Shown piece by piece: positions 47,999 through 57,993 of a stretch of DNA of 64,000 nt (positions are counted from its first letter, which is position 1; each line of letters begins with the position of its first letter). Both the position numbers and the translations under genes were made by a program. The stretch lies in NCBI RefSeq assembly GCF_000425185.1, contig NZ_AULH01000007.1, forward strand, positions 248,001 to 312,000, read 5' to 3'. Under the pieces are notes generated by a model that was not told where the DNA came from, made no database searches, and saw nothing but the letters and a program-made list of their open reading frames with translations. The stretch comes from Pleomorphomonas koreensis DSM 23070. Its GTDB lineage: Bacteria > Pseudomonadota > Alphaproteobacteria > Rhizobiales > Pleomorphomonadaceae.

Positions 47999-49141
47999 TC
48001 AGCCGTAGTAGGCGGCGGTGTAGAGCGCCTTGACGTCGGTCACCGAGGGCGTGCCGGGGTTAGTCAGCGTGCAAGGATCGGCGAAGGCGTTCTCGCTCAT
48101 GCGGTTCAGCACCGTCTTGAACTTGCCCTCATTGAAGTCGACCTCGTCGCAGTCCTTGAAGGTGCCGGGGATGCTAAGCCGCCGGTTAAGACCGCGGATG
48201 GCCTCCGCCAGATCATTGATGCCGAGGGCGCGCTCGACCTGAGCGTATTTGTCGGTGAACTGCCGGTTGAAGTCGATGACGTAGGGCAGCAGGATGGCGT
48301 TGGCCAGACCGTGCGTCACGCCGAACTCGCCGCCGATCTTGTGGGCCAGCGAATGCACCAGGCCGAGGGAGGCGTTGGTGAAGGCCATGCCGGCCAGCGC
48401 CGAGGCGTTGTGCATGTTGAAGCGGGCCGTCTTGTCGGTCGGCGTCTTGTAGGCCGTCTCGAGGTTTTCGAGCACCAGACGGATCGCCTCGATCGCATAG
48501 GGATCGGTGAACGAGGTGGCGGCGATCGAGGCCACCGCCTCGGTGGCGTGGCACAGCACGTCCATGCCGGTGTTGGCGGTGACGTTGGGCGGCATCACCA
48601 TCGGCAGCGCCGGGTCGAGGATGGCGATATCCGGCACCATGTCAGCGGCGACGATCGGGTACTTGATGTGGTTCTCGGTGTCGGTGATCACCGAGAAGGC
48701 GGTGATCTCGGAGGCCGTGCCCGACGTCGAGGGAATGGCCACGAAGCGCGCCTTGGTGCGCAGCGCCGGCATGGAGCCGACCGGGATGATATCCTCGAAG
48801 GTCAGGTTCGGATGCTCGTAGAAGCACCACATCACCTTGGCGGCGTCGAGCGCCGAGCCGCCGCCGATGGCGACGATCCAGTCCGGCCCGAAGTCCTGCA
48901 TGGCCTTGGCGCCGCGCCAGACGGTCGCCACCGACGGGTTAGGCTCGACGCCATCGATGACGATGGATTCGATGCCGGCCTTCTTGAGGAGAGCGATCGC
49001 CTGATCGAGGAAGCCGAAGCGCTTCATCGAGCTGCCGCCGGTGACCAGCGCCGCCTTCTTGCCCTTGAGGTCGGCCAGCTTGGCGAGCGAGCCCTCGCCG
49101 TAGAGGATGGTGCGGGGAATCGAGAAGGTCATCACGGTCAT
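47999..49141 (-). CDS. Iron-containing alcohol dehydrogenase (group III)
   Basis: The 380-residue NAD(P)-dependent oxidoreductase has a nucleotide-binding part with TGGSSMKRFG and AIGGGSALDAAKVM. STSGTASEITAFSVIT and the metal-binding residues in TGMDVLCHATEA, LVHSLAHKIGG and FGVTHGLANAI fit the Fe-ADH family (PF00465). It probably reduces or oxidises small alcohols/aldehydes such as ethanol or 1,2-propanediol-type substrates. CAGGAG precedes the ATG. It is monocistronic. Confidence 0.9.
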   Translation of the reverse strand: MTVMTFSIPRTILYGEGSLAKLADLKGKKAALVTGGSSMKRFGFLDQAIALLKKAGIESIVIDGVEPNPSVATVWRGAKAMQDFGPDWIVAIGGGSALDAAKVMWCFYEHPNLTFEDIIPVGSMPALRTKARFVAIPSTSGTASEITAFSVITDTENHIKYPIVAADMVPDIAILDPALPMVMPPNVTANTGMDVLCHATEAVASIAATSFTDPYAIEAIRLVLENLETAYKTPTDKTARFNMHNASALAGMAFTNASLGLVHSLAHKIGGEFGVTHGLANAILLPYVIDFNRQFTDKYAQVERALGINDLAEAIRGLNRRLSIPGTFKDCDEVDFNEGKFKTVLNRMSENAFADPCTLTNPGTPSVTDVKALYTAAYYG

Positions 49142-49508
49142 GTCTGGGCTCCTGGAACATTTCCGGTGAACGCGGGTTTACCGGGCGTGCTCTCTTTGGT
49201 TTGGCGCAATTCCGGAGGCAAAATGGGATCACGCTTTTGCTGGAATTGCTTCGGGCGGCGGTGGAAGGGCTTCTCCGGGCAAGGCGTGTCCGGCCCGCGC
49301 CCATAGGGGGCGGCGGCGAACGGTCTGCCGGTATTGGGCGGCTGGCGGCGTCGGGACGATCCGAGCCCGGAAAGCGATTTCCTGAACGTGTAAATCAAAC
49401 TTTAGTCGCAGAAACGCAAGGGACCTAAAAACGTTTAAGTATTTGGAGTAAAAATATAAACGGTTTATATGTATGCGATATACGACATTTTCCAGATGGG
49501 CGCGGGGC
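49142..49508. other. Gap between the dehydrogenase gene and tRNA-Leu
   Basis: The left part should hold the dehydrogenase promoter (leftward). The right part (about 49385-49495), just past the tRNA 3' end, is markedly AT-rich with TTTAAG and ATATAAA stretches. No integrase, no terminator and no gene were seen. Confidence 0.4.
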
Positions 49509-49594
49509 TGGTGCGGACGGCGGGGCTCGAACCCGCAAAGCCAATGGCTGGCAGATTTTAAGTCTGCTGCGTCTACCGATTTCGCCACGTCCGC
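49509..49594 (-). tRNA. tRNA-Leu (anticodon UAA)
   Basis: The acceptor stem GCGGACG pairs with CGTCCGC, followed by discriminator A and an encoded CCA (49509-49511). The anticodon arm is GCAGA-CTTAAAA-TCTGC with anticodon TAA. A long class II variable arm (CAGCCATTGGCTTTG) and the T arm GCGGG-TTCGAGC-CCCGC confirm a leucine tRNA of 86 nt. Confidence 0.97.
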
Positions 49595-49711
49595 GTGCCC
49601 GGCGATATTGCCGGCGGCGGCGAAGGGGTCAAGCCCCGATCGATATGGACGGTGGGGTGGGCGCGTCCCGAAGGAAGGACGGGGCGCGCCGTATTCAGGG
49701 GGAGGGGCGGC

Positions 49712-50107
49712 TCAGCCGCACATCTCGGCGGCCGGCCCGACCTTGCCGTCGAGGACCGACAGCCGGACGCTCGCCGTGCCGGAACTGACCATGCCGATCT
49801 CGTTGGCGGCGCCACGCGACAGGTCGATGACCCGGCCCTTGATGAAGGGGCCGCGGTCGTTGATCCGCACCACCACGCTGCGGCCGTTCCTGAGGTTCCT
49901 GACCTCGACGAGGGTACCGAAGGGCAGGGTGCGGTGGGCGGCGGTGCGGGCGCCGGGTTTCATCCGCTCGCCGCTGGCGGTGCGGCCTTGCTCGGCGTAC
50001 CAGGACGCCTTGCCGCACTGGGCCAGCGCCGGCGATGCCGGGTGAAAAAACGCGACCGCCATGGCGGCCGTGAAAAAAGCGCGGGCTGCGCTTGTTTTGA
50101 ATGGCAT
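49712..50107 (-). CDS. RlpA-like septal ring protein (double-psi beta-barrel)
   Basis: The 131-residue exported protein has a signal peptide ([19 protein letters not shown], cleavage before QCGKASWY). The RlpA domain follows: [52 protein letters not shown]. The Asp of RINDRGP is the catalytic residue of RlpA transglycosylases acting on denuded glycans. There is no SPOR domain, and no Cys at the lipobox position is certain. The start MPFKTSAAR gives the only sensible signal peptide. Confidence 0.88.
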   Translation of the reverse strand: MPFKTSAARAFFTAAMAVAFFHPASPALAQCGKASWYAEQGRTASGERMKPGARTAAHRTLPFGTLVEVRNLRNGRSVVVRINDRGPFIKGRVIDLSRGAANEIGMVSSGTASVRLSVLDGKVGPAAEMCG

Positions 50108-50321
50108 GCAGTCAATCCTGTTCAAACCCGCGTTGGCAGCGCGGACGTGCCTCCATAGGGACCACCAGCGGTTACCGGCGATCAGCGACGGCGGCTCAGA
50201 ACAGGGAAAAATGCGGCGAGAATCAGGCTCGGCGCCGTCAGACCGGACAACCGTTGATCGGCGCATCCGGCCTTAAGGCCCGAAAATCAATCATTTACAT
50301 GGTGAAGGAAAATTTGCCGGG

Positions 50322-50843
50322 TCAGTCATTGCCCTGACGGGAAATCGGCGGCTGGAAGGCAAAGCCCAAGTCCCAGGGGAAGTAGATCCACGTATCCTGG
50401 CTGACCTCGGTGACGAAGGTATCGACCAGCGGCCGGCCCTTCGGCTTGGCGTAGACGGTGGCGAAATGCGCCTTCGGCAGCATGTCGCGGACAATGCGGG
50501 CGGTCTTGCCGGTGTCGACCAGGTCGTCGATGATCAGCACGCCGGCGCCTTCGCCGCCCTCGAGGTCGATGACGTCGGCGCTGACCTTCTTGATGATCCT
50601 GAGATCACCCTGCGAGGTATAGTCGTGATAGGAGGCGATGCCCACCGTCTCGATGACGCGGATGTTCAGTTCGCGGGCCACGATGGCTGCCGGCACCAGG
50701 CCGCCGCGGGTGATGCAGACGATGGCCTTCCATTCGCCATGGCCGGCCAGCCGCCAGGCCAGTGCCCGGGCATCGCGGTGGAACTGGTCCCAGGAGACCG
50801 GGAACGCCTTGGGGGCGAGCGGCTGGGCGTCTTGCGGGGACAT
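50322..50843 (-). CDS. gpt: Xanthine-guanine phosphoribosyltransferase
   Basis: The 173-residue purine salvage enzyme converts xanthine and guanine to XMP and GMP with [17 protein letters not shown] is the PPi loop, [14 protein letters not shown] the PRPP-binding motif, and [10 protein letters not shown] the C-terminal hood with the base-contacting Trp/Phe. The start MSPQDAQP has an upstream GCGGGGAC; a longer open frame is not conserved. A 59-bp gap separates it from the CinA-type gene upstream, so cotranscription is likely. Confidence 0.93.
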   Translation of the reverse strand: MSPQDAQPLAPKAFPVSWDQFHRDARALAWRLAGHGEWKAIVCITRGGLVPAAIVARELNIRVIETVGIASYHDYTSQGDLRIIKKVSADVIDLEGGEGAGVLIIDDLVDTGKTARIVRDMLPKAHFATVYAKPKGRPLVDTFVTEVSQDTWIYFPWDLGFAFQPPISRQGND

Positions 50844-50902
50844 GCGGCGATCCTCGTGGCATATGGGCGTTGCGCCTCTCAAATGCCCATTTCGCGACGA
50901 TT

Positions 50903-51670
50903 TCAATAGTCGGTGAGAGTGCTATCCCCGGCTTTGTCGCGGGCGATACCCGCCAGCATCGCCTCCACCGCCGTTTTCGCCGCTTCGAGCGCCGCGCCGT
51001 CGCGCGAGCGGATCACCAGCCGCGTCGAGAAGGCGCGGGCGGCCAGCACCGGATAGCTGCCGATGGAGACGGCCGGATGCGCCTTCGCCACCTCGCCGAG
51101 CGCCGTGCCGATCACCCCTTCGCCGAACGGGCAGTCGACGGTGACCGACAGCACCGGCACGCCGCCGTCGAGTTCCTTCTCGACGTTGAGCAGCATGGCC
51201 TGCATGATCTTCGGCACGCCGGCCATGACGAAGACATTGCCGATGTGGAAGCCCGGCGCCTTGGAGACCGGGTTGTCGATCAGCGTCGCGCCGGCCGGGA
51301 TACGGGCCATGCGGAGCCGCGCCTCGGTCAGCTCCTCCGGCTTTTCATAGTGCTGCCGCAGGATCTCGACGGCTTCCGGATGGTATTCGATGGCGACGCC
51401 GAACGCCCTGGCCACTGCGTCGGCGGTGATGTCGTCATGGGTCGGGCCGATGCCGCCGGTGGTGAACACGTAGGTACAGGACGTCCTGAGCGCGTCGAGC
51501 GCCGCGACGATGCGCGCCTCCTCATCGGGAACGACGCGGATTTCCTTGAGATCGATGCCGATCTCGGTGAGGAAGGCGGCGATGTGGCCGGAATTGCTGT
51601 CGCGGGTGCGGCCGGAGAGAATCTCGTCGCCGATGATCAGAACGGCGGCGGTGGGGGATTGAACGGTCAT
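50903..51670 (-). CDS. Competence/damage-inducible CinA N-terminal (MoaB/Mog-like) protein
   Basis: The 255-residue protein has the molybdopterin-binding-like domain: [49 protein letters not shown]. It lacks the C-terminal CinA deamidase domain, as in the stand-alone Rhizobiales form. Its role in pyridine nucleotide or cofactor metabolism is uncertain. GAGG lies 11 nt before the ATG. It is divergent from lpiA/mprF. Confidence 0.85.
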   Translation of the reverse strand: MTVQSPTAAVLIIGDEILSGRTRDSNSGHIAAFLTEIGIDLKEIRVVPDEEARIVAALDALRTSCTYVFTTGGIGPTHDDITADAVARAFGVAIEYHPEAVEILRQHYEKPEELTEARLRMARIPAGATLIDNPVSKAPGFHIGNVFVMAGVPKIMQAMLLNVEKELDGGVPVLSVTVDCPFGEGVIGTALGEVAKAHPAVSIGSYPVLAARAFSTRLVIRSRDGAALEAAKTAVEAMLAGIARDKAGDSTLTDY

Positions 51671-51884
51671 GAACGATTGAGCCTCGGGAAAAGTCGCCCG
51701 GTTGTCGTAGATTCCCGAACCGGGCGCAATTGCCACATTACACGGAATTAAATCTCGCGGCGGCGCGTGTGCCCCCGGATTGACGCAATCTCCCAACATA
51801 AGGCGCCACCAGGGGGCAACCCGCCCCCGCTCCATCAATTTTTCAGGCCGGCGTTTTTCAGGCCGCCAGTTTCTCAGGTCGACC

Positions 51885-54479
51885 ATGCCCGTTGCGGTTT
51901 CCACGGAGGCTCCCGAAGTGCCGCCGGCCTCGCCCGGCCGGCTGGCCAGACTGAAGCCGGTGATCATCGCGGTGATCGCGCTGGCCATCGTCGGCCTGTC
52001 GGTGCTGGCGCTGTCGCGCCTTCTGTCGGGCGTGGTCTACGACGACCTGATCGCGGCGATCGAGGACACCTCCTGGTCGAGCGTCGGCCTTGCCCTGATC
52101 TTCACCGCCGGCAGCTTCCTGGCGCTGTCGATCTACGACGTGCACGCTCTCGGCTTCGCCGGCGTCCGGCTGCCCTACCGGCTGGTGGCGCTGGCCAGCT
52201 TCTGCGCCTATGCGGTCGGCAACATCGCCGGCTTCGGCCCGCTGACCGGCGGCTCGGTGCGCTACCGCTTCTATTCGCCCTTCGGGATGGAGCCGGAGAC
52301 CATTGCCAAGGTGGTGGCCTACGTCGCCGCCGCCTTCGGCTTCGGCCTCGCCTTCGTGGCCGGCGCCGGGCTCACCATCGCCGGGCCGGATCTCGCCGCG
52401 CTGATCGGCATGTCCGGCGGCATGGTGCGCGGCATCGGCCTGATCATGCTGGCCGGCGTCGCGGCGGTGGTGCTGTTCACCGCCGTGCGCGGCGGCTCGG
52501 TGACGGTGTTCGGCCGGGTCGTCGCCCTGCCGACCGCCCGCGACATCCTCGCCCAGCTCATCGCCACGTCGGCCGACGTCGGCTGCGCCGCCGGCGTGCT
52601 CTACGTGCTGCTGCCGGCCGGCGACGTCTCCTTCCCCACCGTGCTCGCCGTGTTCTCGGTGGCGATCGGCGCCGGCGTGCTCAGCCATCTTCCGGGCGGC
52701 GTCGGCATCTTCGAGACCATCGTCGTCGGCGCGCTCGGCACGCGCCTGCCGGTCGACGGCGTCATCTCGGCGCTGCTTCTCTACCGCATCGTCTATTACG
52801 TGGTGCCGCTGATCGTCGCGGTGGCGGCGATGATCGTCGGCGAGGCGCGACGGGCCACCGCCGCCAGCCCGGCGCTCACCGCCGCCGTCTCCGGCATCGC
52901 GCCCATCCTCACCGGCACGCTGGCCATCGTGCTCGGCGCCATGCTGGTGTTCTCCGGCGTGACGCCGCCGGCCGATACCCGGCTCGATCTGATGAATGCC
53001 TTCCTGCCGCTGCCGCTGGTCGAGGGCGCCCATTTCGTCGGCTCGGTGATCGGCGTGTTCCTGATCGTCGCCGGCCGCGGCCTCGTCCATCGGCTGGACG
53101 GCGCCTTCTGGCTGACGCTGGCGATGGCGGCGCTGTCGATCCCCCTGGCGCTCCTGAAAGCACTGGCCATCGGCGAGGCCGTGTTGCTGGGCGTGCTGAT
53201 CGTTGCCCTGCTGACCAGCCGCCCGCTCTACAGCCGGCCGGCGTCGCTGCTGCACGACCGGCTCAGCGTGGCCTGGTGGCTGTGCATCGCCTCGATCCTG
53301 GCGCTCGCCGCCGGCATCCTGGTCTTCGTCTACAAGGAAGTGCCCTACAGCCATGATCTCTGGTGGCAGTTCGAGATGTCGGCCGCCGCGCCGCGCTCGT
53401 TGCGCGCCGCCGTCGGCATCGGCCTTGCCACCGCCGCCGTCGCCGCCTGGCTGCTGACCCGGCCGCCGCCGGGCCGCATCGGCCCGCCGGATGCCGACGA
53501 CGTGGCGCGGGCCGTCGCCATCCTGCCGCGCTCGGCCCGCGCCGCGGCCAACCTGGTGCGGATGGGCGACAAGAGCCTGCTGTTCTCCGACGGCGGCGAC
53601 GCTTTCCTGATGTACGTCAAGCGCGGCCGGTCCTGGATATCGCTCGGCGATCCGGTCGGCGCGGAGGCGGGCCGGCGCGAGCTGGCCTGGCGCTTCGTGG
53701 AGACCGCCCGCGAGCATGGCGGCCGCGCCGTGTTCTACGAGGTGCCGGCCGAGAGCCTGTCGCTCTACGCCGATGCCGGCCTGTCCGCCTTCAAGCTCGG
53801 CGAGGAGGCGGTGGTCGACCTCGCCGCCTTCGACATCAAGGGCACGCGGCGCGGCAACCTGCGCAACGCCCTCAACAAGGCCGAGCGCGACGGCATCGTC
53901 TTCGAGGTGGTGCCGCCCGAAGGCGTGCCGGCGATGCTCGACGAACTGGCCGCCGTGTCGGCGAACTGGCTGGAGGCGCGCAAGGCGCGCGAGAAGACCT
54001 TCTCGATGGGGGCCTTCGAGCCGGACTACGTGGCGTCGCAGCCGGTGGCCGTGCTGAAGCGCGACGGCCGCATCTTCGCCTTCGCGACGCTGATGGTCTC
54101 GGGCGACGGCCGCGAGGCGGCGATCGACCTGATGCGCTTCCTGCCGAAATCGCCCAACGGCACTATGGAACTGCTGTTCACGCGGGTGCTGCTGCACTTC
54201 AAAGCGGCGGGCTTCTCCGCCTTCAGCCTCGGCATGGCGCCGCTGGCCGGCCTGTCCGACAGCCCGATGGCGCCGCTCTGGCACAAGCTCGGCCGCGCCG
54301 CCTTCGAGCACGGCAACGCCTTCTACAATTTCCACGGCCTGCGCGCCTTCAAGACCAAGTTCGATCCCGTCTGGCAGCAGCGCTACATGGCGGTGGCCGG
54401 CGGCCTCAACCCGTTGCTGGCGCTCGCCGACGTCACCTTCGTCATCTCCGGCGGGCTCAAGGGAGCCGTTTCCAAATGA
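51885..54479 (+). CDS. lpiA: Lysylphosphatidylglycerol synthase/flippase, LpiA/MprF family
   Basis: The product has 864 residues from the ATG at 51885 (AGG just upstream; the frame is open to 51780). About 12-14 membrane segments form the flippase half, with YAVGNIAGFGPLTGGSVRYR and SHLPGGVGIFETIVVGALG as hallmarks. The cytoplasmic DUF2156/GNAT-like half begins near residue 560 (KSLLFSDGGDAFLMYVKRGR, DPVG, NKAERDGI) and transfers lysine from Lys-tRNA to phosphatidylglycerol. Lysyl-PG lowers surface charge and protects against cationic peptides and acid. The next gene overlaps by ATGA. Confidence 0.92.
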   Translation: MPVAVSTEAPEVPPASPGRLARLKPVIIAVIALAIVGLSVLALSRLLSGVVYDDLIAAIEDTSWSSVGLALIFTAGSFLALSIYDVHALGFAGVRLPYRLVALASFCAYAVGNIAGFGPLTGGSVRYRFYSPFGMEPETIAKVVAYVAAAFGFGLAFVAGAGLTIAGPDLAALIGMSGGMVRGIGLIMLAGVAAVVLFTAVRGGSVTVFGRVVALPTARDILAQLIATSADVGCAAGVLYVLLPAGDVSFPTVLAVFSVAIGAGVLSHLPGGVGIFETIVVGALGTRLPVDGVISALLLYRIVYYVVPLIVAVAAMIVGEARRATAASPALTAAVSGIAPILTGTLAIVLGAMLVFSGVTPPADTRLDLMNAFLPLPLVEGAHFVGSVIGVFLIVAGRGLVHRLDGAFWLTLAMAALSIPLALLKALAIGEAVLLGVLIVALLTSRPLYSRPASLLHDRLSVAWWLCIASILALAAGILVFVYKEVPYSHDLWWQFEMSAAAPRSLRAAVGIGLATAAVAAWLLTRPPPGRIGPPDADDVARAVAILPRSARAAANLVRMGDKSLLFSDGGDAFLMYVKRGRSWISLGDPVGAEAGRRELAWRFVETAREHGGRAVFYEVPAESLSLYADAGLSAFKLGEEAVVDLAAFDIKGTRRGNLRNALNKAERDGIVFEVVPPEGVPAMLDELAAVSANWLEARKAREKTFSMGAFEPDYVASQPVAVLKRDGRIFAFATLMVSGDGREAAIDLMRFLPKSPNGTMELLFTRVLLHFKAAGFSAFSLGMAPLAGLSDSPMAPLWHKLGRAAFEHGNAFYNFHGLRAFKTKFDPVWQQRYMAVAGGLNPLLALADVTFVISGGLKGAVSK

Positions 54480-55900
54480 AGCGACTGTTTCTGTACGTCC
54501 TCGTCGCCGTCATCACGCTGGGCGGCGTCGCGACGACCGCCTTCTTCTACCTGTTTCCCTCGCTGCCGGCCGACCGCACCGACACGCTCGGCATCGCCGA
54601 GATGATCGCGCCGCGCGGCGAGCCGGACGGCATCGTCTTCCTGCTGTCGGACGCCGGCGGCTACGGCTTCTGGGATCGGGTGAGGGCCCGGCACTTCGCG
54701 GCGCGCGGCGCCATCGTCGTCGGCATCGATACGCCGGCCACCTTCGCCAAGGCGGAGACGCTTTCCGACGACTGCGTCTACTTCGTCTCCGACGTCGAGC
54801 AGGTCAGCCAGAACGTCCAGCGGGTGCTCGACGTCGACAGCTATCATTCGCCGGTGATCGCCGGCTCCGGCATCGGCGGCACCTTCGCGCTGGCGTTGGC
54901 CGCCCAGTCGCCTGACGCCACCATCGGCCGCACCATTGCCGTCGATCCGCGGCAGGCGCTGCCGCTCCGCAAGGAGCTGTGCAGCGAGGCCGCCCACGTC
55001 AAGACCGCCGACGGCAAGGGCTGGATCTACGAACTGCAGAAGGGGCATCTCCCCGATCCGGTCGACGTCTACCTGACGCGTTACGCCGACGCCGACGGCG
55101 CCGGCCATGTCGACGAGTTGATCAAGTCGGGCTTTGCCATTGCCCTCGCCAAGAGCGTGAAGGGCGCCGACAAGACGCTCGACGGCGCCATCTTCGACCA
55201 GATCGCCGCCATAGAGGACGACGCCTCGCCGCTGGCCGGCATCCCGATCACCGCGCTGGCCGCCGTGCCGAAGCAGGATTCCATGGCGATCATCTATTCC
55301 GGCGACGGCGGCTGGCGCGACATCGACGCCCAGATCGGCCACTCGCTCGCCCGGGCCGGCGTGCCGGTGGTCGGCATCGATTCGCTGCGCTATTTCTGGA
55401 ACGACATCGATCCCAAGGACGCCGCCGACGACCTCGTCAAGGTGATCGACACCTATCGCAAGAAATGGGGCGTCCACAAGGTGGCGCTGGTCGGCTATTC
55501 GTTCGGCGCCGACGCGCTGCCGGCCGTCTACACGGCGCTGCCCGCCGACTACAAGGCCAGCGTCAATCTGGTGTCGCTGCTCGCCTACACCGGTGCACGC
55601 CAGTTCGAGATCGCGGTGTCGGGCATCCTCGGCGCCAAGACCGATCCGAACGGGCCGTCGACGCTGCCGGACCTGCTGCAGATCGAGCCGGCCAAGGTGC
55701 AGTGCATCTACGGCAGCGAGGACGACGAGACCGCCTGCGTCCGCCTGCCCAAGGACAAGGGCTACAGCCTGATCGCCCATCCCGGCGGCCATCATTTCAA
55801 CGACGACTACGCCCCGGTGGCCCAGGACATCCTTCACCGCATCGCCACGCAGCCGGCGGCGGCCGGACCGGCGACCATCGAGGCGACCGCCGCCCCTTGA
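54476..55900 (+). CDS. atvA: AtvA/AcvB-type (VirJ-domain) lysyl-PG hydrolase
   Basis: The 474-residue protein has an N-terminal membrane anchor or signal ([22 protein letters not shown]), so it faces the periplasm. Two related alpha/beta-hydrolase-like halves are visible: [15 protein letters not shown] (first) and [37 protein letters not shown] (second, the VirJ domain, with Ser/His). In Rhizobium tropici and Agrobacterium, AtvA/AcvB is encoded beside LpiA and hydrolyses lysyl-PG. The 4-bp ATGA overlap with lpiA indicates coupled translation. Confidence 0.9.
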   Translation: MKRLFLYVLVAVITLGGVATTAFFYLFPSLPADRTDTLGIAEMIAPRGEPDGIVFLLSDAGGYGFWDRVRARHFAARGAIVVGIDTPATFAKAETLSDDCVYFVSDVEQVSQNVQRVLDVDSYHSPVIAGSGIGGTFALALAAQSPDATIGRTIAVDPRQALPLRKELCSEAAHVKTADGKGWIYELQKGHLPDPVDVYLTRYADADGAGHVDELIKSGFAIALAKSVKGADKTLDGAIFDQIAAIEDDASPLAGIPITALAAVPKQDSMAIIYSGDGGWRDIDAQIGHSLARAGVPVVGIDSLRYFWNDIDPKDAADDLVKVIDTYRKKWGVHKVALVGYSFGADALPAVYTALPADYKASVNLVSLLAYTGARQFEIAVSGILGAKTDPNGPSTLPDLLQIEPAKVQCIYGSEDDETACVRLPKDKGYSLIAHPGGHHFNDDYAPVAQDILHRIATQPAAAGPATIEATAAP

Positions 55901-55931
55901 CGGCACCGGCCGAGGCGGGGAACAAGGCGGC

Positions 55932-56621
55932 ATGCGCTTTTCCGCTCCCCTCGTACCCGGCCGTCTGGTCCGCCGCTACAAGCGCTTCCTCGCCGACTGC
56001 CGTCTCGACAGCGGCGAGGAAGTGACGGCCCACGTCGCCAATTCCGGCTCCATGCTCGGCCTCGCGACGCCCGGCTCCCGCGTCTACCTCAGCCGCTCCG
56101 CCGATCCGAAGCGCAAGCTCGCCTGGAGCTGGGAACTGGTGGAAGCCGGCGGCGCGCTGGTCGGCATCAACACCGGCCTGCCCAACCGCATCGTCGCCGA
56201 GGCGATCGCCGACGGCCGCATTCCGGCGCTCGCCGGCTATCAGACCTTGCGCCGCGAGGTGGCCTACGGCCTCCGGAGCCGCGTCGACCTGCTGCTGGAA
56301 GGCGAGGGACGGCCGCCCTGCTACGTCGAGGTGAAGTCGGTGACGCTGTCGCGGCGGGCCGGGCTGGCCGAGTTTCCCGACGCGGTGACCGCGCGCGGGG
56401 CGAAACATCTCAGCGAGCTGGCCGCCATGGCCGGCGCCGGGGCGCGGGCGGTGCTCGTCTATCTCGTGCAGCGCGGCGACTGCTCCGCCTTCGGGATCGC
56501 CGCCGACATCGACCCCGTCTATGCCGCAGCGGCCCTTGCGGCGCGGGCGGCCGGCGTGGAGACGCTGGTCGTGCATGCCGACCTCACGCCGGGGGGAATC
56601 GAAATCCGGGCCGATTTCTGA
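55932..56621 (+). CDS. sfsA: SfsA family DNA/RNA-associated protein
   Basis: The 229-residue SfsA family protein contains [32 protein letters not shown] and a nuclease-like core [22 protein letters not shown] with [16 protein letters not shown]. The E-x-K motif in the core suggests a PD-(D/E)XK nuclease fold. Its cellular role is unclear; the name comes from a maltose phenotype in E. coli. It lies 31 bp after atvA and probably shares its transcript. Confidence 0.92.
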   Translation: MRFSAPLVPGRLVRRYKRFLADCRLDSGEEVTAHVANSGSMLGLATPGSRVYLSRSADPKRKLAWSWELVEAGGALVGINTGLPNRIVAEAIADGRIPALAGYQTLRREVAYGLRSRVDLLLEGEGRPPCYVEVKSVTLSRRAGLAEFPDAVTARGAKHLSELAAMAGAGARAVLVYLVQRGDCSAFGIAADIDPVYAAAALAARAAGVETLVVHADLTPGGIEIRADF

Positions 56622-56724
56622 CAGACTGCACCGAGAGCATGTACTTGCCGCGGTGCTTCGGTATATGACGACGAAAACGCGAAGCCGAGCGGCTTCCAAT
56701 GCCAGACACAGGTTGGCCGATCCG

Positions 56725-57558
56725 ATGATCAATTACGTCGACGCGGCGGTGGCGCCGCTGCGCAACACCGGGGACATTCGTCTCTATGATACCGGCGCCG
56801 ATTTCGACGGCATGCGCAAGGCCTGCCAGATCGCGGCCGGCTGCCTCGACGAGCTGGTCGATTTCGTCAAGCCCGGCGTCACCACCCAGGCGATCGACGA
56901 CTTCGTCTACGGCTACGGCCGCGATCACGACGCCCTGCCGGCCGACATCTACTATCGCGGCTATACCAAGTCGGTCTGTACCTCGATCAACCACGTGGTC
57001 TGCCACGGCATTCCCGACGAGAAGCCGCTCCGCGAGGGCGACATCGTCAACATCGACGTCACCTTCATCCTCGACGGCTGGCATGGCGACTCCTCGCGCA
57101 TGTACGGCGTCGGCGCCATCAAGCGGGCGGCCGAGCGGCTGATCGACGTGACGCACGAATCGCTGATGCGCGGCATCGCCGCCGTGCGGCCGGGCAACAC
57201 CACCGGCGACATCGGCGAGGCCATCCAGAAATACGTCGAGGGCGAACGCTGCTCGGTGGTGCGCGACTTCTGCGGCCACGGCGTCGGCAAGCTGTTCCAC
57301 GACACGCCGAACATCCTGCATTACGGCAGGAAGGGCGAGGGGCCGGTGCTGAAGCCGGGCATGATCTTCACCATCGAGCCGATGGTCAACCTCGGCCGGC
57401 CGCACGTCAAGGTGCTGTCCGACGGCTGGACGGCGGTGACCCGCGACCGCTCGCTGTCGGCGCAGTTCGAGCACGCCGTCGGCGTCACCGACACCGGCTG
57501 CGAGGTGTTCACGCTGTCGCCGAAGGGCCTGTTCAAGCCGCCGCTGAAGGTGGCTTGA
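56725..57558 (+). CDS. map: Methionine aminopeptidase, type I
   Basis: The 277-residue enzyme removes initiator Met. The metal ligands are visible: Asp in VNIDVTFILDGWHGDSSR, His in FCGHGVGKLFHD, Glu in FTIEPMVN and in AQFEHAVGVT. SVCTSINHVVCHGIPD carries the His that contacts the substrate. The start MINYVDAAV has AGGTTGG upstream; an upstream in-frame ATG (56665) adds a basic leader. It is convergent with the DUF1178 gene. Confidence 0.95.
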   Translation: MINYVDAAVAPLRNTGDIRLYDTGADFDGMRKACQIAAGCLDELVDFVKPGVTTQAIDDFVYGYGRDHDALPADIYYRGYTKSVCTSINHVVCHGIPDEKPLREGDIVNIDVTFILDGWHGDSSRMYGVGAIKRAAERLIDVTHESLMRGIAAVRPGNTTGDIGEAIQKYVEGERCSVVRDFCGHGVGKLFHDTPNILHYGRKGEGPVLKPGMIFTIEPMVNLGRPHVKVLSDGWTAVTRDRSLSAQFEHAVGVTDTGCEVFTLSPKGLFKPPLKVA

Positions 57559-57564
57559 GATAGC

Positions 57565-57807
57565 TCAGAACCCCGCCGCCATCGGACAGCTGGCGTTGCC
57601 GCAGACCGCCGGATTGCAGGCCGGCTCGGCCGCAGCGGCCTTCTTGGCGGCGCCCAGACTCGGCGCCATCAGCGCCTTCTCGATGCGCGCCGTGCCGCAG
57701 GCCGGGCAGGCGTAATCGGCCTTCCTCGCCTCCCAGTCGGCCATGTTGCCGAACCAGTCGTCGAAGTCGTGGCCGCAGGCGGTGCAATGCAGGTCGTAGT
57801 GGATCAT
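57565..57807 (-). CDS. Short DUF1178-like zinc-ribbon protein
   Basis: The 80-residue protein starts MIHYDLHCTACGHDFDDWF, then CPACGTARIEKALMAPS, giving two CxxC pairs like DUF1178 and FmdB zinc ribbons. DUF1178 proteins are usually much longer. Here the protein ends after a second Cys cluster (PACNPAVCGNASCPMAAGF), so it may be a truncated or separate short form. It overlaps nothing and ends 6 bp from the map stop. Function unknown. Confidence 0.7.
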   Translation of the reverse strand: MIHYDLHCTACGHDFDDWFGNMADWEARKADYACPACGTARIEKALMAPSLGAAKKAAAAEPACNPAVCGNASCPMAAGF

Positions 57808-57993
57808 GGGCGGGCCGTGATGCTGTGTGTCGCGATGCGGCGATAGGTTGCGGCGACGGCTTTCCTGTCAAGCGCAGAACTGCGGAGGCGCCTGCCGAAA
57901 GCCGCGGAACCGCCACAGGTCGGTCTTCGCGCCATCGCAATTCTCGATCAGGATCGCTTCCTCGGATGCAACCGTTCCTTGGGGGAGATCAAC

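Noticed and set aside
49509..49594. tRNA-Leu as attachment site of the mobile element
   Set aside because: The element sits 6.5 kb away inside ccp with its own 5-bp duplication, and no copy of the tRNA 3' end was found elsewhere in the window.
51858..54335. Minus-strand open frame of about 825 codons opposite lpiA
   Set aside because: It is the antisense shadow of the lpiA coding region, with His/Arg/Gln-rich nonsense sequence and no domain.
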